DNA from: Reinekea forsetii
GTDB taxonomy: Bacteria > Pseudomonadota > Gammaproteobacteria > Pseudomonadales > Natronospirillaceae
Reading direction: 5' to 3'
Assembly (NCBI RefSeq): GCF_018860385.1
Contig: NZ_JAHKPH010000010.1
Location: 5,773 to 69,772 of the forward strand
DNA: 64,000 bases
Shown: piece by piece, positions 26,125-35,591 of the stretch
Numbering within the stretch: position 1 is the first letter of the stretch
How the letters are laid out: every line of letters begins with the position of its first letter
Program-made: the position numbers and the translations under genes
The notes under the pieces: generated by a model
Databases searched by the model: none
Seen by the model: the letters and a program-made list of their open reading frames with translations, nothing else
What the model was told of the DNA's origin: nothing

Positions 26125-27735
26125 ATGATAAACCTACAAAATGGTGTCGCACTGAGCGAACCAAACTCTTCTGGTAACCCCATTATAAGCGGGGGCGCGC
26201 AACTTTCGGGTAATCTGAAACCACAAGGGCCGACAACGTTTGAAGCGGCCTTTCAGATTTCCAAAAGCGAACAACTTTCGCCGCCCAATGTGAAAAAACT
26301 TGCCGTTGCCGTACTGCAAGCTAACGAATCGGTTCCTTCAGATGTGCCTGCAAAGACATTGCTGTCTACTTTATCCTCGGAAGAGTTGATGCAATTATTA
26401 ATGACTCAATCTGAATCTTCTATCTCTACTGAGCCTACTGAGATACCGGAGTCGCTCCAAGAGTGGATAGCGGCCGAATCGGGCGCTAATCAAACGATTG
26501 ACTCTCTAAAAACGAACAACCTTCGTGTAAGTATTGAGGCTGAAGGCGAAAGAGTCGATGACTCAGCCGACACAGCTTTGCCTTTAGAACCAGAATCAGT
26601 GGTGAGTACAGTCGCGTCAAGTGAAGCGTTGAGCAAGGAAGGCAGGTCCGCGGTTAAAGAGCCGGCCTTGGAGGGCAAGCTAGGTGATCCTTCCGTTTTG
26701 ATGACGGGAGAAAGCGCCGATGTCGTCGGTGAAAGTGTCGAACCCGAAACAGGTATTTCACAGCCTATGCAAAGCACACTTTTGAGTGATGAGGACGGAA
26801 TAAATCTCCTAATAAGCGATGAAAAGCTAGATGTAGAATCTTCTAAAACTCCAACAAAATTTGGTGAAGTAGATGAGGCTGACCATAGTAAAGTCACCAA
26901 CATTACCGGCGGTGAGACGGTGATTCCATCCAGCAGTCAAAACATGGAGAATAAACAAACCGTCAAAGAGCCCTTAGGTTTTCAAAGTGAAAGCTTGAAG
27001 GAATCCACAAAAATCGATACATCGGCTGTAGTGGAGTCAAAAGCGAAACCTGATGCAGAAATAAAGCCCTTGAGTATTTTGGTTAGTTCAAGTGAGCCAA
27101 AAACAACCGAAGAGCTGAAGTCGCCTTTTATAGAAAGTTCAACAGCGAAGTCTACCGAGAAACCACCTGAGACCAAAATATCGGACGTAATGATGAATTT
27201 GGCGGGTAACAAAGAGCAGGAGCCTGATTCTACGTTGCAGGTTAGACCCATGAATCCTATCGAGTCAGCTAAAATAGAGCGAGTTCCGCAAGAGTTACCT
27301 CAGGCGCAAGTAATGTTACAAAAAGCAATCAAATTGCCTGAAGTTATACCGACATTGAGTGATCGTATTCACACCATGATTAAAAAAGATATTCAACATG
27401 GTTTTATAAGATTAGACCCACCGGAGCTGGGAGCGTTGGAAGTCCGAATTCAGGTCACACAAGAAACCACTCAGATACAAATTGTGAGTCAATCGCCACA
27501 GGTGAGAGAAGCACTAGAATCCCAAAGTATAAGGTTGCGGGAATCGTTGGCTGAACAAGGATTAACGTTAGCTGATCTGGATGTCAGTGATCAGACTTAT
27601 CAGGGTGCTGAAAATTCATCTGAAGATGGTCAAGATAATCACGCTAACGCGGACGATGGCGAGCATGACAGCCAAAATATTGACTCAGAAGTTTCAAGTC
27701 AGTCGACAAATGGCTTAGTTGATCATTACGTATAG
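26125..27735 (+). CDS. fliK: Flagellar hook-length control protein FliK
   Basis: A secreted ruler that stops hook growth and switches export specificity through FlhB. Its 536 aa have a long, low-complexity Ser/Glu/Thr-rich ruler (about 1-400) and a conserved C-terminal Flg_hook domain (about 410-505) with LDPPELGALEVRIQV and REALESQSIRLRESL. An acidic tail follows. The ruler is poorly conserved, as is normal. It has its own sigma-54 promoter. Confidence 0.93.
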   Translation: MINLQNGVALSEPNSSGNPIISGGAQLSGNLKPQGPTTFEAAFQISKSEQLSPPNVKKLAVAVLQANESVPSDVPAKTLLSTLSSEELMQLLMTQSESSISTEPTEIPESLQEWIAAESGANQTIDSLKTNNLRVSIEAEGERVDDSADTALPLEPESVVSTVASSEALSKEGRSAVKEPALEGKLGDPSVLMTGESADVVGESVEPETGISQPMQSTLLSDEDGINLLISDEKLDVESSKTPTKFGEVDEADHSKVTNITGGETVIPSSSQNMENKQTVKEPLGFQSESLKESTKIDTSAVVESKAKPDAEIKPLSILVSSSEPKTTEELKSPFIESSTAKSTEKPPETKISDVMMNLAGNKEQEPDSTLQVRPMNPIESAKIERVPQELPQAQVMLQKAIKLPEVIPTLSDRIHTMIKKDIQHGFIRLDPPELGALEVRIQVTQETTQIQIVSQSPQVREALESQSIRLRESLAEQGLTLADLDVSDQTYQGAENSSEDGQDNHANADDGEHDSQNIDSEVSSQSTNGLVDHYV

Positions 27736-27791
27736 GCTTGAAAGCTGGATATACAGCCGTTTAACGCTACACTATGCAACATGAGTGTTTC

Positions 27792-27807
27792 TGGCGCGCA
27801 GCTTGCT
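27792..27807 (+). promoter_or_regulatory. Sigma-54 promoter of the fliL operon
   Basis: TGGCGCGCAGCTTGCT has correct GG/GC spacing. Transcription would start near 27818, giving a 34-nt leader before fliL and covering fliLMNOPQR-flhB. Confidence 0.87.
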
Positions 27808-27851
27808 AGAAAGAATCCAATGAACCACATTTATGGGTATGAGGTAGTTCG

Positions 27852-28388
27852 ATGGCAGATGAAGAGCCAATTGAAGAAGTCGAAGAAGAGGGTGAGAAAA
27901 AAGGTGGTGGACTAAAGAAGATCATCATGATTGTGGTGGGCTTTTTATTAGTTTCAGGGCTTTCAGCTGGTGGCATGTGGTTTTTTCTAAAAGATAAACT
28001 AGCCGAACCTGAAGCCGCTGCTATAGATGAAATACCGATGGAAGAACCCATCACAACACCCGAAAACGGTGAAGCAATTTATCATGCGTTGCAACCCGCT
28101 TTCATCATTAACTTTAACACAAATGGCAAATCTCGATTTTTACAGACAGAGTTGACGGTGTTAACCCGAGACCCTGAAAGCATTGAAGTAATGATTTTGC
28201 ATAATCCATTAATTCGCAACAATATGTTAGATGTTTTTACGTTGCACAATTTTGATGAATTAATGACAGCTGAAGGCAAAATGGCTTTAGCTGAAGATTT
28301 AACCAAAACCATACAAGATATATTAGTAAAAGAAATGGGACGACCTGGTATTGAATCCATTTTATTTCGCAGCTTTGTAATGCAATAG
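27852..28388 (+). CDS. fliL: Flagellar basal body-associated protein FliL
   Basis: A single-pass inner-membrane protein that supports stator function. The 178 aa comprise a short acidic cytoplasmic segment, a membrane helix (about 21-42, IIMIVVGFLLVSGLSAGGMW) and a periplasmic FliL domain. It is the first gene of the operon, with GAGG 8 nt before the ATG. Confidence 0.95.
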   Translation: MADEEPIEEVEEEGEKKGGGLKKIIMIVVGFLLVSGLSAGGMWFFLKDKLAEPEAAAIDEIPMEEPITTPENGEAIYHALQPAFIINFNTNGKSRFLQTELTVLTRDPESIEVMILHNPLIRNNMLDVFTLHNFDELMTAEGKMALAEDLTKTIQDILVKEMGRPGIESILFRSFVMQ

Positions 28389-28396
28389 GAAACAGT

Positions 28397-29476
28397 GTGC
28401 AAGATTTACTCTCGCAAGACGAAATTGACGCGCTCTTACACGGTATCGACGATGGTGCTGTGGACGACGACGACGGAAGTGATGTTGAAGGCGTTAAATC
28501 TTATGATTTAACCAGTCAAGATCGCATTGTTCGTGGTCGAATGCCAACGCTCGAAATGATAAACGAGCGGTTTGCGCGTTACACACGTATCAGTATGTTC
28601 AACTTTTTGCGACGCAGTGCTGATGTCGCAACTGGCGGCATACAAATATTGAAGTTTGGCGAGTATATCCACACGCTCTATGTACCGACTAGTTTGAACT
28701 TGGTTAAGGTTCGCCCTTTACGCGGAACCGCTTTGTTTATTTTAGACGCCAAGTTGGTGTTTAAATTGGTTGATAACTTTTTTGGTGGCGATGGACGGCA
28801 CGCAAAAATTGAAGGGCGGGAATTTACGCCAACAGAAATACGTGTTGTACAAATGGTGTTATCTCAAGTTTTCCAAGATATGAAAGAGGCTTGGGGCGCC
28901 GTACTCGATGTTGAGTTTGAGTATGTTTCCAGTGAAGTAAACCCATCAATGGCCAATATTGTTTCGCCAAGTGAAGTGGTAGTGGTCAGCACCTTTCATA
29001 TTGAACTCGATGGTGGCGGGGGTGATTTACACATGACCTTGCCTTATTCGATGATTGAGCCGGTACGAGAAGTATTGGATGCTGGTGTTCAATCGGACAT
29101 TGATGAAATAGATGATCGATGGGTAGAATCGTTAAGGCATGATATTTTAGGCGCTAAAGTACCGACTAATGCAACCATAGTTGAACGTGAGATAAAACTG
29201 GGTGAATTAGTCGATTTACAGCCAGGAGACATCATACCGATAGATATGCCTCCGACTATTACCTTTAAAGCAAACAGCATTCCATTGTTTGAAACAAAGC
29301 TAGGGCAGTGCGGTGAAAATTTAGCGTTAAAAGTTGAACGTAACGTGAGTGGACCCAGCCGAGACATTGGTGATATGAAATCAAGATTACTGGGAATGCG
29401 CCGCAAAAAACGCGATGAACATGCAGTAGAAGTTATGGCCGATGCCGTAAAGGAAGAGGACGAGAGCAATGAGTGA
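28397..29476 (+). CDS. fliM: Flagellar motor switch protein FliM
   Basis: A C-ring protein that binds phospho-CheY through its N-terminus (LLSQDEIDALLHG), followed by the CheC-like middle domain and a FliN-like C-terminal domain. It has 359 aa. The GTG start at 28397 is supported by AGGA 6 nt upstream and by the exact family N-terminus. It overlaps fliN by 8 bp. Confidence 0.97.
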   Translation: MQDLLSQDEIDALLHGIDDGAVDDDDGSDVEGVKSYDLTSQDRIVRGRMPTLEMINERFARYTRISMFNFLRRSADVATGGIQILKFGEYIHTLYVPTSLNLVKVRPLRGTALFILDAKLVFKLVDNFFGGDGRHAKIEGREFTPTEIRVVQMVLSQVFQDMKEAWGAVLDVEFEYVSSEVNPSMANIVSPSEVVVVSTFHIELDGGGGDLHMTLPYSMIEPVREVLDAGVQSDIDEIDDRWVESLRHDILGAKVPTNATIVEREIKLGELVDLQPGDIIPIDMPPTITFKANSIPLFETKLGQCGENLALKVERNVSGPSRDIGDMKSRLLGMRRKKRDEHAVEVMADAVKEEDESNE

Positions 29477-29957
29477 AGAAGACAATAAAGACCAAGAAAC
29501 AAACAAAACTGGCTCTGATATAGATGTTGATGCGCTTGTCGATGAAGTTGCTGGTGGTGCAGAAGATAGTGCGCTGGCCGATGAATGGGCCGCTGCAATG
29601 GAAGAGTCGGGTGATTCAGAAACAGATTCAGACGATGCGCAACCAGCGCCCTTAGAGCAGTTTGATAGCACGCCGGCCGGTGATTTTAGCGAATCAAACC
29701 CTAACCTTGATGTCATCTTAGATATCCCTGTGACTATTTCGATGGAAGTTGGGGCGACACAAATACCGATCCGAAACCTTTTACAATTGAACCAAGGCAG
29801 TGTTATTGAACTTGACCGACTTGCGGGCGAACCGCTCGATGTATTAGTCAATGGTCGATTAATCGCCCATGGAGAAGTGGTCATGGTCAATGAAAAATTC
29901 GGTATTCGTTTAACCGATGTTGTCAGTCAGCAAGAACGAGTACAGCGATTGCAATGA
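29469..29957 (+). CDS. fliN: Flagellar motor switch protein FliN
   Basis: The C-ring protein that docks FliH/FliI cargo. The conserved SpoA domain is C-terminal (about 80-160; LDVILDIPVTISMEVG, LNQGSVIELDRLAGEPLDVLVNG). About 75 N-terminal residues are acidic and variable. It has 162 aa and overlaps both fliM and fliO. Confidence 0.96.
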   Translation: MSEEDNKDQETNKTGSDIDVDALVDEVAGGAEDSALADEWAAAMEESGDSETDSDDAQPAPLEQFDSTPAGDFSESNPNLDVILDIPVTISMEVGATQIPIRNLLQLNQGSVIELDRLAGEPLDVLVNGRLIAHGEVVMVNEKFGIRLTDVVSQQERVQRLQ

Positions 29958-30394
29958 AATTATTTATCGTTTTAATCATGGGTGTTTTGGCGTCGGCTCA
30001 AAGCATAGCCGCGCCGCTCAACTATACGAGTAGCCAAGATTATGTGAAAGTATTTTTAATGCTGATATTAATAGTTGGCCTTATCTTTGCGTGTGCATGG
30101 TTAGTGCGACGGATGTCTGGCGGTTTGAGTGTAAACCAGCGCCACATTCAAGTGCTATCGGTTATGCCGTTAGGTACACGTGAAAAGCTTATGATAATAA
30201 AAGCGGCTCATGAAACCTTACTCATTGGAGTAACGCCTAATGGCATAAACACTCTTCATCGTTACGACGAACCGATAGACTTGAACGATGCGATACAACG
30301 CAGTCCGTTTGCAGATCGATTAAAAGGTTTGTTAAAAGGTGATGAGCGTGACTCAAGTTCTACCAATCAGGATAACTCTTCTCAAAGTACTTAA
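29954..30394 (+). CDS. fliO: Flagellar export gate assembly protein FliO
   Basis: A small membrane protein that helps FliP assemble. Its 146 aa have an N-terminal signal-like segment, a second membrane helix ([19 protein letters not shown]) and a cytoplasmic FliO domain ([19 protein letters not shown]). It overlaps fliN by 4 bp and fliP by about 50 bp. Confidence 0.92.
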   Translation: MKLFIVLIMGVLASAQSIAAPLNYTSSQDYVKVFLMLILIVGLIFACAWLVRRMSGGLSVNQRHIQVLSVMPLGTREKLMIIKAAHETLLIGVTPNGINTLHRYDEPIDLNDAIQRSPFADRLKGLLKGDERDSSSTNQDNSSQST

Positions 30395-31142
30395 AGGCTT
30401 TTTAGCTTCTCCGCTGCTCATTACTGGCGTACTGTTTTTTCTCTCCCAAATCGCAAACGCTGCTGGTATTCCGGCCGTAACCCTCGAAACAAACGAGGAA
30501 GGCGGTACGCAATACTCAGTGACCATCCAAATTTTGGCCATCATGACGGCCTTAACTTTTATTCCGGCCATTCTGATGATGATGACGAGCTTTACTCGCA
30601 TCGTTGTCGTGTTTGCTATTTTGCGCCAAGCCATCGGTTTGCAGCAAACGCCTTCGAATCAAATGCTCATTGGCTTAGCCTTGTTTCTGACGTTCTTCAT
30701 AATGTCTCCGGTTTTCTATCAGGTAAACGAAGAAGCCATTCAACCTTATATTGCTGAAGAAATTTTACCGTTAGAAGCCATTGATCGTGCGATCGTACCA
30801 TTTAGGACTTTTATGTTAGCGCAAACTCGTGAAACAGATTTAAACATGTTTGTACGTATAGCAGGAGAGGAAGGGTCTTATGCAAGCCCAGAAGAGGTAC
30901 CGCTCAATATCTTATTACCTTCTTTTGTAACCAGCGAATTAAAAACGGCCTTTCAAATTGGATTTTTGTTGTTCATCCCATTTTTAATTATAGATCTTGT
31001 CGTGGCCTCAATTCTTATGGCCATGGGTATGATGATGCTTTCGCCCATTATTATATCGTTACCCTTTAAAATTATGTTGTTTGTGTTAGTTGACGGTTGG
31101 GCCATGGTGATGGGCTCTGTGGCCGCTTCTTTTAATATGTAA
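30342..31142 (+). CDS. fliP: Flagellar export gate protein FliP
   Basis: A pentameric core of the export gate. It has a cleavable signal-like N-terminus ending near ANAAG, then four membrane helices and the periplasmic loop. Landmarks are [22 protein letters not shown] and the C-terminal helices. The start is ATG 30342 or GTG 30339, both inside fliO with AAAAGG close by; the overlap with fliO is larger than usual. Confidence 0.95.
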   Translation: MSVTQVLPIRITLLKVLKGFLASPLLITGVLFFLSQIANAAGIPAVTLETNEEGGTQYSVTIQILAIMTALTFIPAILMMMTSFTRIVVVFAILRQAIGLQQTPSNQMLIGLALFLTFFIMSPVFYQVNEEAIQPYIAEEILPLEAIDRAIVPFRTFMLAQTRETDLNMFVRIAGEEGSYASPEEVPLNILLPSFVTSELKTAFQIGFLLFIPFLIIDLVVASILMAMGMMMLSPIIISLPFKIMLFVLVDGWAMVMGSVAASFNM

Positions 31143-31152
31143 GGAGAAATTT

Positions 31153-31422
31153 ATGGATGCAATGAATATAGGTGATCTCTTCTCCGAAGCGCTATTTATA
31201 GTTGTTTTAATTGTAGTGATCGTAATATTGCCAAGTTTAATTATTGGTTTAGTGGTAGCAACCTTTCAAGCGGCAACGCAGATTAACGAGCAAACATTGA
31301 GCTTTTTACCTCGTTTGGTGGTCACGTTAATGATGCTAATTTTCGCCGGTCCTTACTTAGTGGGTAAGGTGACTGATTACGCGAATGCAATTTTCTTAAA
31401 CATTCCAACCTTGATTGGTTAA
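31153..31422 (+). CDS. fliQ: Flagellar export gate protein FliQ
   Basis: An 89-aa protein with two membrane helices and the family motif VATFQAATQINEQTLSFLPR. GGAG precedes the ATG. It lies between fliP and fliR with only a few bases on either side. Confidence 0.96.
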   Translation: MDAMNIGDLFSEALFIVVLIVVIVILPSLIIGLVVATFQAATQINEQTLSFLPRLVVTLMMLIFAGPYLVGKVTDYANAIFLNIPTLIG

Positions 31423-31425
31423 GCG

Positions 31426-32202
31426 ATGTTATATGTCACCGATGAAGTGATAGCGAGTTGGGTAAGCCATTTTTTATGGCCGTTTTTTCGACTCAGTGGG
31501 TTTTTAGTCATCGTTCCGATTATGGGATCGAGATTAGTGCCCGCGCGTGTTCGAATCAGTTTAGCTTTTTTGATGACATTGATCATCTATCCACTGATGC
31601 CCGCTATGCCAGTTATAGAGGCCGTCAATCTACAAAACTTCATCATGATAGCTGAGCAAATCATTATCGGAACGACATTAGGCTTTATTGTATTAATGAT
31701 GATGCAAGTCTTTGTACTGGCCGGTCAAACGATCTCAATGCAAATGGGCTTGGGGTTTGCGTCGATGGTAGACCCAAGTAACGGCATTTCTGTTGCGGTA
31801 TTATCGCAATGGTATCAGGTGCTAGTAACCTTAGTGTTCTTAGCGATCAATGGTCATCTTTTGGTACTCGAAGTTGTCATAGATTCATTCTATACCTTGC
31901 CAATCGGTGAAGGTTTGTTTGGCGCTGATCAATGGCGAGTGCTCGCCGAATTTGGTTCTTGGCTCTACAAAGCTTCGTTAACGTTGGCGTTACCAGCAAT
32001 TACAGCATTACTGTTAGTAAATTTGGCGTTTGGTGTGATGACCCGTGCAGCACCTCAGCTTAACGTTTTTGCATTGGGTTTTCCTGTCACAATGATGACA
32101 GGTTTGGTAATTGTTTGGGTCAGCTATGCCGCCGCGGCACCTCTGGTTGAGCAATTTTTGGAAACACATGTTTCACTTATGCGTGCGCTCATAAGATTTT
32201 AA
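31426..32202 (+). CDS. fliR: Flagellar export gate protein FliR
   Basis: The gate component that joins FliP and FliQ in the export helix. It has 258 aa and about six membrane helices. The conserved segments MQMGLGFASMVDPSNG and TRAAPQLNVFALGFPVTM are visible. It is directly followed by flhB. Confidence 0.95.
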   Translation: MLYVTDEVIASWVSHFLWPFFRLSGFLVIVPIMGSRLVPARVRISLAFLMTLIIYPLMPAMPVIEAVNLQNFIMIAEQIIIGTTLGFIVLMMMQVFVLAGQTISMQMGLGFASMVDPSNGISVAVLSQWYQVLVTLVFLAINGHLLVLEVVIDSFYTLPIGEGLFGADQWRVLAEFGSWLYKASLTLALPAITALLLVNLAFGVMTRAAPQLNVFALGFPVTMMTGLVIVWVSYAAAAPLVEQFLETHVSLMRALIRF

Positions 32203-32212
32203 GGAACAACAG

Positions 32213-33349
32213 ATGGCAGAAGAAGATCCTTCCCAGGAGAAGACCGAAGAACCCACGCCCAAGAAAAAGGAAAAGGCGCGGGAAGAAGGCGACGTAACTC
32301 GGTCGAAAGAGCTTAATACCAGTGGTATTTTGTTGACGGCTGCCTTATGCCTGCTTGTTTTTGGTCCTTTGATCGCTTCGTCGTTCCTTAAAGTCATGGC
32401 GTTTTGCTTTAGTTTTGACCCTAGAGCAAGCTGGGACATCGCCATTGCCTCCGATTACTTGCAGGTGGTGATTTATGAAATGGCTTGGGCAGTGTCTCCA
32501 ATGTTTGCTTTCTTGTTATTAGCCTCGATTGTTGCCCCAATCAGTTTAGGCGGATGGAATTTCTCGACTAAAGCGATGGCACCTAAATTTTCGCGAATGA
32601 ACCCTTTATCTGGGTTAAAGCGAATGTTTTCAATGAACTCATTGGTAGAACTAGGAAAAGGTTGGGGCAAGGTTTTAGTCGTAGGCGCTGCCGCCGTTAT
32701 TGTTTTAATTGGTTTGAAAAATGAGTTTCTATCCATGGTTTTTCAACCCACGCATCAAGCTATTGGGCATTCAGCGAAGGTACTCGCTTGGTCCTTTTTG
32801 TTTATTTGTGCCAGTACTATTCTCATTGTTTTAGTAGATGTTCCTTTTCAAATACACAGTCACGCAAAAAAATTGCGTATGACCATGCAAGAAGTAAAAG
32901 AGGAATTTAAAAACACTGAAGGTAAACCCGAAGTAAAAGCAAAAGTTCGTCAACTTCAGCGTGAGATGGCTAATCGACGAATGATGAGTGATGTTCCAGA
33001 TGCCGATGTCATCATTACCAACCCAACGCACTATGCAGTTGCACTCAAGTATGAACCCAATGCTATGCCAGCACCGATTTTATTAGCCAAAGGTGTTGAT
33101 GAAGTGGCCTTGAAAATTCGCGAAATTGGCTCAGAATATAAAATTCCTATTGTCGAAATGCCGGCATTAGCGCGGTCAATTTTTCATCATACAAAAATTG
33201 GCGGCGAAATCCCCGAAGGCTTATACATTGCTGTTGCTCAGGTGCTGGCTTACATTTATCAAATTGATATGTGGAAAAAAGGTCAGGCCGCAGAGCCGCC
33301 TAGAAAACCGACAACGCCAGTGCCTGAAGACTTAAGGCGAGATGACTAA
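32213..33349 (+). CDS. flhB: Flagellar export specificity switch FlhB
   Basis: The export gate component whose autocleavage at N270-P271 (NPTHYAVAL) allows FliK to switch export from rod/hook to filament. Its 378 aa have a charged N-terminus (EKTEEPTPKKKEKAREEG), four membrane helices and the cytoplasmic cleavage domain. It ends the operon. flhA, flhF and fleN do not follow; instead a convergent gene overlaps its stop by 4 bp, so this cluster is split in the genome. Confidence 0.96.
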   Translation: MAEEDPSQEKTEEPTPKKKEKAREEGDVTRSKELNTSGILLTAALCLLVFGPLIASSFLKVMAFCFSFDPRASWDIAIASDYLQVVIYEMAWAVSPMFAFLLLASIVAPISLGGWNFSTKAMAPKFSRMNPLSGLKRMFSMNSLVELGKGWGKVLVVGAAAVIVLIGLKNEFLSMVFQPTHQAIGHSAKVLAWSFLFICASTILIVLVDVPFQIHSHAKKLRMTMQEVKEEFKNTEGKPEVKAKVRQLQREMANRRMMSDVPDADVIITNPTHYAVALKYEPNAMPAPILLAKGVDEVALKIREIGSEYKIPIVEMPALARSIFHHTKIGGEIPEGLYIAVAQVLAYIYQIDMWKKGQAAEPPRKPTTPVPEDLRRDD

Positions 33350-34071
33350 ATCCATTGAGCAATCAACCAGGCCAGAATAAATAACGGCCCTTGGTGTACT
33401 AAATAAAACACCAAACTGTGCTTGCTCAAAAATAATAATGGTCTAGATAAATATGGGTTTTTTAAATGTGGAAGGTTAAATCCGCGCCGGTAGCCTACAT
33501 ATATCCCTATCCAAATCATACCGATCCAAGGAACAAGGCGGGTTAAATCTTGCGTAGCTTTCGGTAAATTCAGAGGCTCGTTGAGGTGTTCCCACAAGGG
33601 TTGCAAGTTAAACCAATCGGTAGTGTTGTAAAGTATAAAAGTAGCAATACCGAATACCAACGCCGCTTTTGGCCACCGAAGCAATGGTAGCGATAATAGG
33701 CTGGCTAAGGCAATAAAGTGCAGAACGCCAAACCATACCCAACTGGTTGGGTACATAAACCAAGTCACTAGACTGATGATTCCAGCACCCCCGACTATTT
33801 TTAGTTCACGCTTCCAAAACGCAGGCCAGCAAATAGAAGGATGATTGGCCGCAAATAAGCCGTAGCCCACCGATATAAAGAATAGCGTGACAATTAGGTA
33901 ACGAAAGATCGGAAAAAAACCACTTTCTGAATCGAAGGAAACGAGGCCATAAAGGCTTAGATTATAGCTGAAATGGAAAATTGCCATTAAGATCAGTGCC
34001 AAGCCGCGGCACTGATCGATAAGTAGGTTTCGTTTGATACTGTTATTTGAAGAGATTGAGGAGTTCATCAC
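33346..34071 (-). CDS. DUF1624 / HGSNAT-like membrane acyltransferase
   Basis: A membrane protein of about 240 aa and some seven helices. It resembles the heparan-alpha-glucosaminide N-acetyltransferase catalytic family (DUF1624), with N-terminal LLIDQCRGLALILMAIFH. Its bacterial substrate is unknown. It starts at GTG 34071 or ATG 34068, overlapping the upstream Lys-rich gene by 29 bp, and ends inside the flhB stop region from the other strand. Confidence 0.75.
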   Translation of the reverse strand: MMNSSISSNNSIKRNLLIDQCRGLALILMAIFHFSYNLSLYGLVSFDSESGFFPIFRYLIVTLFFISVGYGLFAANHPSICWPAFWKRELKIVGGAGIISLVTWFMYPTSWVWFGVLHFIALASLLSLPLLRWPKAALVFGIATFILYNTTDWFNLQPLWEHLNEPLNLPKATQDLTRLVPWIGMIWIGIYVGYRRGFNLPHLKNPYLSRPLLFLSKHSLVFYLVHQGPLFILAWLIAQWI

Positions 34072-34378
34072 CCGTCATTTCATTGAAATCTTTCTTTTCT
34101 TTCTTAACCACAGGCTTAGGTGAAACCTTTTTCGCCTGAATCTTTTGAGCTTGCTCTATACGTTTTTGAGCGCTTTGCTTACCATTCGTCGTGTCTTTTT
34201 GACCTGTTTCATCTAAAAACTTTTGGTAGGCCGATTTTTGACGGGACTTTTTGTGCTTTTCAAGACGATTGTGCGTAGGGATTTTTCCCTTCTCACCCTG
34301 TTTGATAAAGTCTTTCTTTGACCCAGTTTTTATACCGAGCTTTCCCTTCATGGTACGGGAACCTTTACTGCGAGACAT
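34043..34378 (-). CDS. Small lysine-rich protein of unknown function
   Basis: I do not recognise this family with certainty. Its 111 aa are very rich in Lys, Gln and Ser. They start SRSKGSRTMKGKLG and end in an acidic helix (FNEMTGDELLNLFK). There is no signal or membrane segment, and it is probably disordered and nucleic-acid or ribosome associated. AGG lies 6 nt before the ATG. It overlaps the DUF1624 gene downstream and may be cotranscribed with it. Confidence 0.6.
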   Translation of the reverse strand: MSRSKGSRTMKGKLGIKTGSKKDFIKQGEKGKIPTHNRLEKHKKSRQKSAYQKFLDETGQKDTTNGKQSAQKRIEQAQKIQAKKVSPKPVVKKEKKDFNEMTGDELLNLFK

Positions 34379-34537
34379 GTTAAACCTGTATGTGTGTGAA
34401 AACTGGCGGCATTATAGCCTGAATTTATCGAAATATAACGGTTTTATTGTATAAAATATCAACAATTTTTGAGGCTGGGTCGTAAACTTCGTTTAACTCA
34501 ATGGCTCAGCCAATTAGGCAAAGGGTAACGAGTAGTT

Positions 34538-34810
34538 TTAACGCGGTACTATGGCTAGCCCCATGGAGTTTTGTCCTACCCAGGCAACGTGTAGCTCTAA
34601 AATAGGGGCTTCTATCGGTAAGTCTTGCAGTTGGCCGGTCACCAACATGCCTTTGCGCCAAAATTCACTGTCAAATTGGTCATTGCTGAAAGCGATTCCG
34701 CCGTCGGAAATATCCCAAGTTTCACCAATGATTTGGTCTCCTGATTCTAAAGTAAGTTTGATGGTCATTTTTACCGACGTTCTCGGATGGTAGCGCTTTT
34801 CTTGACTCAT
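34538..34810 (-). CDS. PilZ-domain c-di-GMP-binding protein
   Basis: A 90-aa single PilZ domain. The c-di-GMP-binding RxxxR (RYHPR, residues 6-10) and the DISDGG form of the D/NxSxxG motif are both present, so ligand binding is likely. It starts 3 bp after the stop of the upstream hydrolase gene, forming a two-gene operon. Its target is unknown. Control of motility or surface traits is usual for the family and fits the flagellar genes nearby. Confidence 0.85.
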   Translation of the reverse strand: MSQEKRYHPRTSVKMTIKLTLESGDQIIGETWDISDGGIAFSNDQFDSEFWRKGMLVTGQLQDLPIEAPILELHVAWVGQNSMGLAIVPR

Positions 34811-34813
34811 GGG

Positions 34814-35536
34814 TTACCACTTATCCCTTAAGGCTCTTAATTCAATAAACGCTTCGCGGTCAGGAGCGTTTAAAAAGAGGTTAATTTCTTTTTCCTGTGC
34901 CCAATTAGATATTAGACGAGTATCCGGTGTTTGCTGAGAAACTTGTTCTAAAAGGCGTGCGGCCGATTCTAAGTTTGGCTTTTGCTGTAAGGTAAATTTT
35001 AAATTTGTTTCAATGTAGTCGTGCCCAGTATATACCTTAACAGTGTCTGTCATAAGGTGCTTTAAGCGTTGTACCGTATGGTAAAGTTCAGTTGCATCGC
35101 CCGATTTAGTATTACCAATACCCGCGTTGAACACAGTGTCACCAAATATGGCCCAATGGTCTCGCTGCCAATAAATGCCGTGCCCAGGCGTATGGCCAGG
35201 CGTAAGTAAATGTGAAATGGCGCAATTTCCTAAAGTTATCGTTTGATTGTCTTTTAGCCATGTATCAGCATCAAACTTGCCTCTGCAGGTTTCAGGGGCA
35301 TAAACATGGGCGTTGGTGAGCGTTTGAAGCGGCGCCAAGTCTTTGATGTGATCTGGATGTTCGTGGGTAATCCAAATTTGCTCAACCTCTAGATTTTGCT
35401 CATTTGCGAAATTAAATAGCAAATCGGCATTAAATGGATCAACGATGGCGGCTTTACGACTATCGGGACACACCACCAAATGGTTATAATTTAACGCAGA
35501 GTTTGGGATAAAGAGTCTAACAACATCAGCAATCAT
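34814..35536 (-). CDS. Metallo-beta-lactamase-fold hydrolase, glyoxalase II-like
   Basis: A 240-aa MBL-fold protein with the dinuclear metal motif THEHPDHI (HxHxDH), a second metal histidine in TPGHTPGH, GDTVF and a final GHDY. This is the hydroxyacylglutathione hydrolase (GloB) pattern, releasing glutathione and D-lactate from S-lactoylglutathione. Other thioester substrates are possible. It is divergent from yaaA with 55 bp between starts and is followed by the pilZ gene. Confidence 0.82.
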   Translation of the reverse strand: MIADVVRLFIPNSALNYNHLVVCPDSRKAAIVDPFNADLLFNFANEQNLEVEQIWITHEHPDHIKDLAPLQTLTNAHVYAPETCRGKFDADTWLKDNQTITLGNCAISHLLTPGHTPGHGIYWQRDHWAIFGDTVFNAGIGNTKSGDATELYHTVQRLKHLMTDTVKVYTGHDYIETNLKFTLQQKPNLESAARLLEQVSQQTPDTRLISNWAQEKEINLFLNAPDREAFIELRALRDKW

Positions 35537-35591
35537 GGCTGTGGCTCAGTTATTTATTGATTTATTAGATAGTGTAGGGGAGAAAGGCGAG

